Both the position numbers and the translations under genes were made by a program. Source: Methylocystis rosea SV97 (GTDB lineage: Bacteria > Pseudomonadota > Alphaproteobacteria > Rhizobiales > Beijerinckiaceae). From it: 64,000 nucleotides of DNA. The DNA lies in NCBI RefSeq assembly GCF_000372845.1, contig NZ_KB889963.1, forward strand, positions 2,436,303-2,500,302. The letters run 5' to 3'. Under the pieces are notes generated by a model. That model was given only the letters and a program-made list of their open reading frames with translations. It was not told where the DNA came from and made no database searches. How positions within the stretch are numbered: position 1 is the stretch's first letter; every line of letters starts with the position of its first letter. Of this stretch, positions 61,843-64,000 are shown piece by piece.

Positions 61843-63131
61843 CGGCTGATCCTTCTAGAAAGCCACGCGCTGACGCGATCGCTGAGAAACGCCCTCAACT
61901 GTTCATCCTCGATTGCGTCCATCGCCTCATTGGCGAAGCCTTCAATGAGCAAGGCTTCGGCCTCGCGGCGCGGCAGTCCGCGCGCAGTGAGATAGAACAA
62001 CTGATCCTTGTCGAGCCTGCCACAGGTCGCGCCATGGCCGCATTGCACGTCGTCGGCGAAGATTTCGAGCTCCGGCTTGTTGTTCATCGCCGCCTGCTCG
62101 GAGAGCAGAAGCGCCTTCGACTGCATGACGCCGTCCGTCTTCTGCGCGCCCGGACGCACGATGACCTTGCCCTGAAACACGCCGACGCTCTGGTCATCGA
62201 GGATATTACGAAAAACTTCCCGGCTTTCGCCGCATGGTTTTGCGTGATCCATGATGAGGGTCGTGTCGGCGTGCAAGCGGCCACGTCCCAAAGTCGCGCC
62301 GTTAAAGACCGCCTTCGCGTTCTCGCCGTCGAGGCGCGCGAAGATCTGCCTTCGGTTCAACCCTTCGCCTTCGATCAGCGCGAAGGAATTGATCATGGCC
62401 CCCGCGTCGAGATGCGCGAGCAGCGACGCGACGCGGATCGCCTGATCGACGCCGCCCGAGAAATGAGTGACGAGGTCGAGGCGCGCGCCTGGCGCCAATC
62501 GAAGCACGAGGGCGCTATTGTCCTGCGCCGGCGCCGACGAAAGGGCGCCAAGAGTTTCGATCACTGTCGCTCGAGCGCCCTCGCCCAGCATGACGAGCGC
62601 ACGCGTATAGGTCGACTGTGCGGCTTCCGCCGATGCGAACGTCGCGAGTTCGAGCGCGCGGTCGATCGCAGCGCCCGGCGCGATCTGAATGACGACGCCG
62701 TCCTGCATCAGCGCCGCATTGAGCGCGAGGATCGGATCCTGCGCGCCAATATCGGCGCTGGCGAGCGCTGATAGGACATGCGGCTCTCCCTGCGCCAGCG
62801 CGTCGCGCAGCGATTGCGCGACGACGCCGTCAGGAAGCCGAGCGATATCCGAAAGATCTGGCCGGAAAACGCCATCGAGCGTGACGAGCCGCAGAGAATC
62901 ATGCGCGCGCGGCAGCGACAATGCGGCGCGGGAGGCGGTGGCGAGCGGCGCCGGCCTGCCCATCGCCGTTTTCAGGTCCGTGTAATGCCACGACTCCACG
63001 CGCCGGTTCGGCACGCCAAACTCCGAGAACGCCGCCCAGCCGGCCGCGCGCAGACGCGGCGCGCCCTTGTCGCGCATCTCTTCGTAAAAGGAGGAAAGCG
63101 TCGCTTCCGCTTCGCTCGCCAGCTTGATCAT
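61839..63131 (-). CDS. sufD: Fe-S cluster assembly scaffold protein SufD
   Basis: A 430-residue beta-helix protein of the SufBCD scaffold. Diagnostic segments are HYTDLKTAMGRPAPLA near residue 50, LMDHAKPCGESREVFRNIL-like text near 300, VQCGHGATCGRLDKDQLFYL and RGLPRREAEALLIEGFANEA. The histidine in the VQCGHGATCG turn is thought to take part in cluster assembly with SufB. It starts 3 bases after the sufC stop. N-terminal 30 residues are helical. The length is normal. Confidence 0.95.
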   Translation of the reverse strand: MIKLASEAEATLSSFYEEMRDKGAPRLRAAGWAAFSEFGVPNRRVESWHYTDLKTAMGRPAPLATASRAALSLPRAHDSLRLVTLDGVFRPDLSDIARLPDGVVAQSLRDALAQGEPHVLSALASADIGAQDPILALNAALMQDGVVIQIAPGAAIDRALELATFASAEAAQSTYTRALVMLGEGARATVIETLGALSSAPAQDNSALVLRLAPGARLDLVTHFSGGVDQAIRVASLLAHLDAGAMINSFALIEGEGLNRRQIFARLDGENAKAVFNGATLGRGRLHADTTLIMDHAKPCGESREVFRNILDDQSVGVFQGKVIVRPGAQKTDGVMQSKALLLSEQAAMNNKPELEIFADDVQCGHGATCGRLDKDQLFYLTARGLPRREAEALLIEGFANEAMDAIEDEQLRAFLSDRVSAWLSRRISR

Positions 63132-63134
63132 CGC

Positions 63135-63887
63135 TTAAGCCGCCTCTTGCGCGATGTAATCCTGATATCCGCGCTCTTCGAGCTCCAGAGCAAGTTCCGG
63201 ACCGCCCGACCGCATGATGCGCCCCTGCGCCATCACATGCACCGAATCTGGCCTGATATATTCGAGCAGGCGCTGATAATGCGTAATGACGATGAAGGCG
63301 CGCTCGGGCGAGCGCAGCGCGTTGACGCCGTCCGCCACGACGCGAAGCGCATCGATATCGAGCCCCGAATCCGTCTCATCAAGGATCGCAAGACGCGGCT
63401 GCAGGAGCGCCATCTGCAGAATTTCCATCCGCTTCTTCTCGCCGCCTGAAAAACCGGCGTTGAGCGGCCGGCGCAGCATGTCCTGCGCGATGCCCAGCGA
63501 CGCCGCGGCCTCCTTGACGCGCTTCATGAACTCCGGCGTCTGTAATTCCGGCTCGCCGCGGGCGCGCCGCTGCGCGTTGAGCGCCGCCTTGAGGAACGTC
63601 ATGGTCGCGACGCCGGGAATTTCGACGGGATATTGAAAGGCGAGAAAGACGCCCTTGGCGGCCCGCTCCGCGGGGTCGAGGTCGAGAATGTTCTCCCCGT
63701 TGACCCGCACGTCGCCCGTCGTCGCCTCATAGCCTTCGCGGCCGGCGATGACGTAGGAGAGCGTCGATTTGCCGGTGCCGTTGGGGCCCATGATCGCCGC
63801 GACTTCGCCGGCCTTGACGCTGAGCGTCAAGCCCTTGAGAATCTCACGTTCGCCGACGGAGACGTGGAGGTTTTTGATTTCGAGCAT
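63135..63887 (-). CDS. sufC: Fe-S cluster assembly ATPase SufC
   Basis: A 250-residue ABC ATPase that drives SufBCD. The ATG at 63887 gives the normal start MLEIKNLHVSVGEREILKGL; the frame is open another 18 codons through a palindromic repeat, which yields the artefact MAGTSPAMTP. Walker A is GPNGTGKST, the signature FSGGEKKRMEIL and Walker B LAILDETDSGLDID. No membrane segment. It precedes sufD on the minus strand; sufB would be expected beyond the window edge. Confidence 0.96.
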   Translation of the reverse strand: MLEIKNLHVSVGEREILKGLTLSVKAGEVAAIMGPNGTGKSTLSYVIAGREGYEATTGDVRVNGENILDLDPAERAAKGVFLAFQYPVEIPGVATMTFLKAALNAQRRARGEPELQTPEFMKRVKEAAASLGIAQDMLRRPLNAGFSGGEKKRMEILQMALLQPRLAILDETDSGLDIDALRVVADGVNALRSPERAFIVITHYQRLLEYIRPDSVHVMAQGRIMRSGGPELALELEERGYQDYIAQEAA

Positions 63888-63916
63888 TTCTTTAAAACTC
63901 TTCTCGATCTCTGGCG

Positions 63917-64000
63917 TCATGGCCGGGCTTGTCCCGGCCATCCATGTCTTGCTGTTCCGAAAACTCTCATCGAGCGTCGCGCTGCGATTGGCGTGGATGG
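63917..64000. repeat. Palindromic repeat upstream of sufC, cut by the window
   Basis: ATGGCCGGG (63919-63927) and CCCGGCCAT (63933-63941) are exact 9-bp arms around a 5-base loop, followed by TCCATG. The window ends with GCGTGGATGG, which looks like the beginning of the mirrored half of the same element. It sits between sufC and its upstream neighbour. Confidence 0.6.

Noticed and set aside
1..64000. CRISPR arrays, IS transposases, prophage or defence genes
   Set aside because: No regularly spaced direct repeats, no transposase or integrase motifs and no known defence protein family were seen.

Overview
The window is GC-rich chromosomal DNA from an alphaproteobacterium of the Rhizobiales/Hyphomicrobiales. 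The signs are an ispD-ispF fusion next to dusB-ntrB-ntrC-ntrY-ntrX-hfq-hflX-mazG, mitochondrial-type homologues (NDUFS4, NDUFAF5-like, COQ10-like), a suf operon with sufT, a PHB phasin, and DUF2865/DUF2478 proteins. Affinity to the Methylocystaceae/Beijerinckiaceae is my guess from general resemblance; no diagnostic methanotrophy gene is present.

Layout. 1-9 kb: end of an FAD oxidoreductase, small secreted proteins, a TolC-like channel, an ICMT-like methyltransferase, an I42 inhibitor, an NDUFAF5-like methyltransferase, an L,D-transpeptidase, ybjN-proC and a TetR regulator. 9-14.4 kb: a marR-response regulator-kinase operon divergent from ilvE across a probable MarR operator, then a class III aminotransferase. 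14.8-19.7 kb: double cold-shock protein, DUF192, tRNA-Pro, NDUFS4, two tandem tRNA-Arg genes, DUF2865, and a DUF47-Pit phosphate importer with a NUDIX protein. 20-27.4 kb: metC, an orphan amino-acid binding protein, DUF2478, a VWA/J-domain pair, an S11 carboxypeptidase with SPOR domain, and a phasin. 27.5-47.4 kb: dnaE (frameshifted as read), lipA, coq10-like gene, cinA, arfB between inverted repeats, ispDF, dusB-ntrBC, ntrYX, hfq-hflX, mazG, and a second double cold-shock protein. 48-64 kb: mostly minus-strand genes: MBL hydrolase-tatD, capA (frameshifted as read), metG, a hypoxanthine-DNA-glycosylase-like gene, an SDR, gyrA, tfoX, and sufA-sufT-sufS-sufD-sufC (sufB would lie past the right edge).

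The most interesting signal is non-coding. At 47896-47923 there is a 28-bp sequence with the architecture of a XerC/XerD dif site. About two thirds of genes to its left are on the plus strand and about three quarters of those to its right are on the minus strand. GGGNAGGG (KOPS-like) octamers found by eye point toward it from both sides. The window therefore probably contains the replication terminus. Other non-coding signals are a candidate MarR operator, paired PhaR-like sites in the phasin promoter, a tRNA-Arg duplication with a changed anticodon, and several hairpin repeat families.

I found no CRISPR array, prophage, IS transposase or defence island, and no gene cluster that I can defend as a new system. 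Positions are by hand reading; functions are by motif recognition without database searches.
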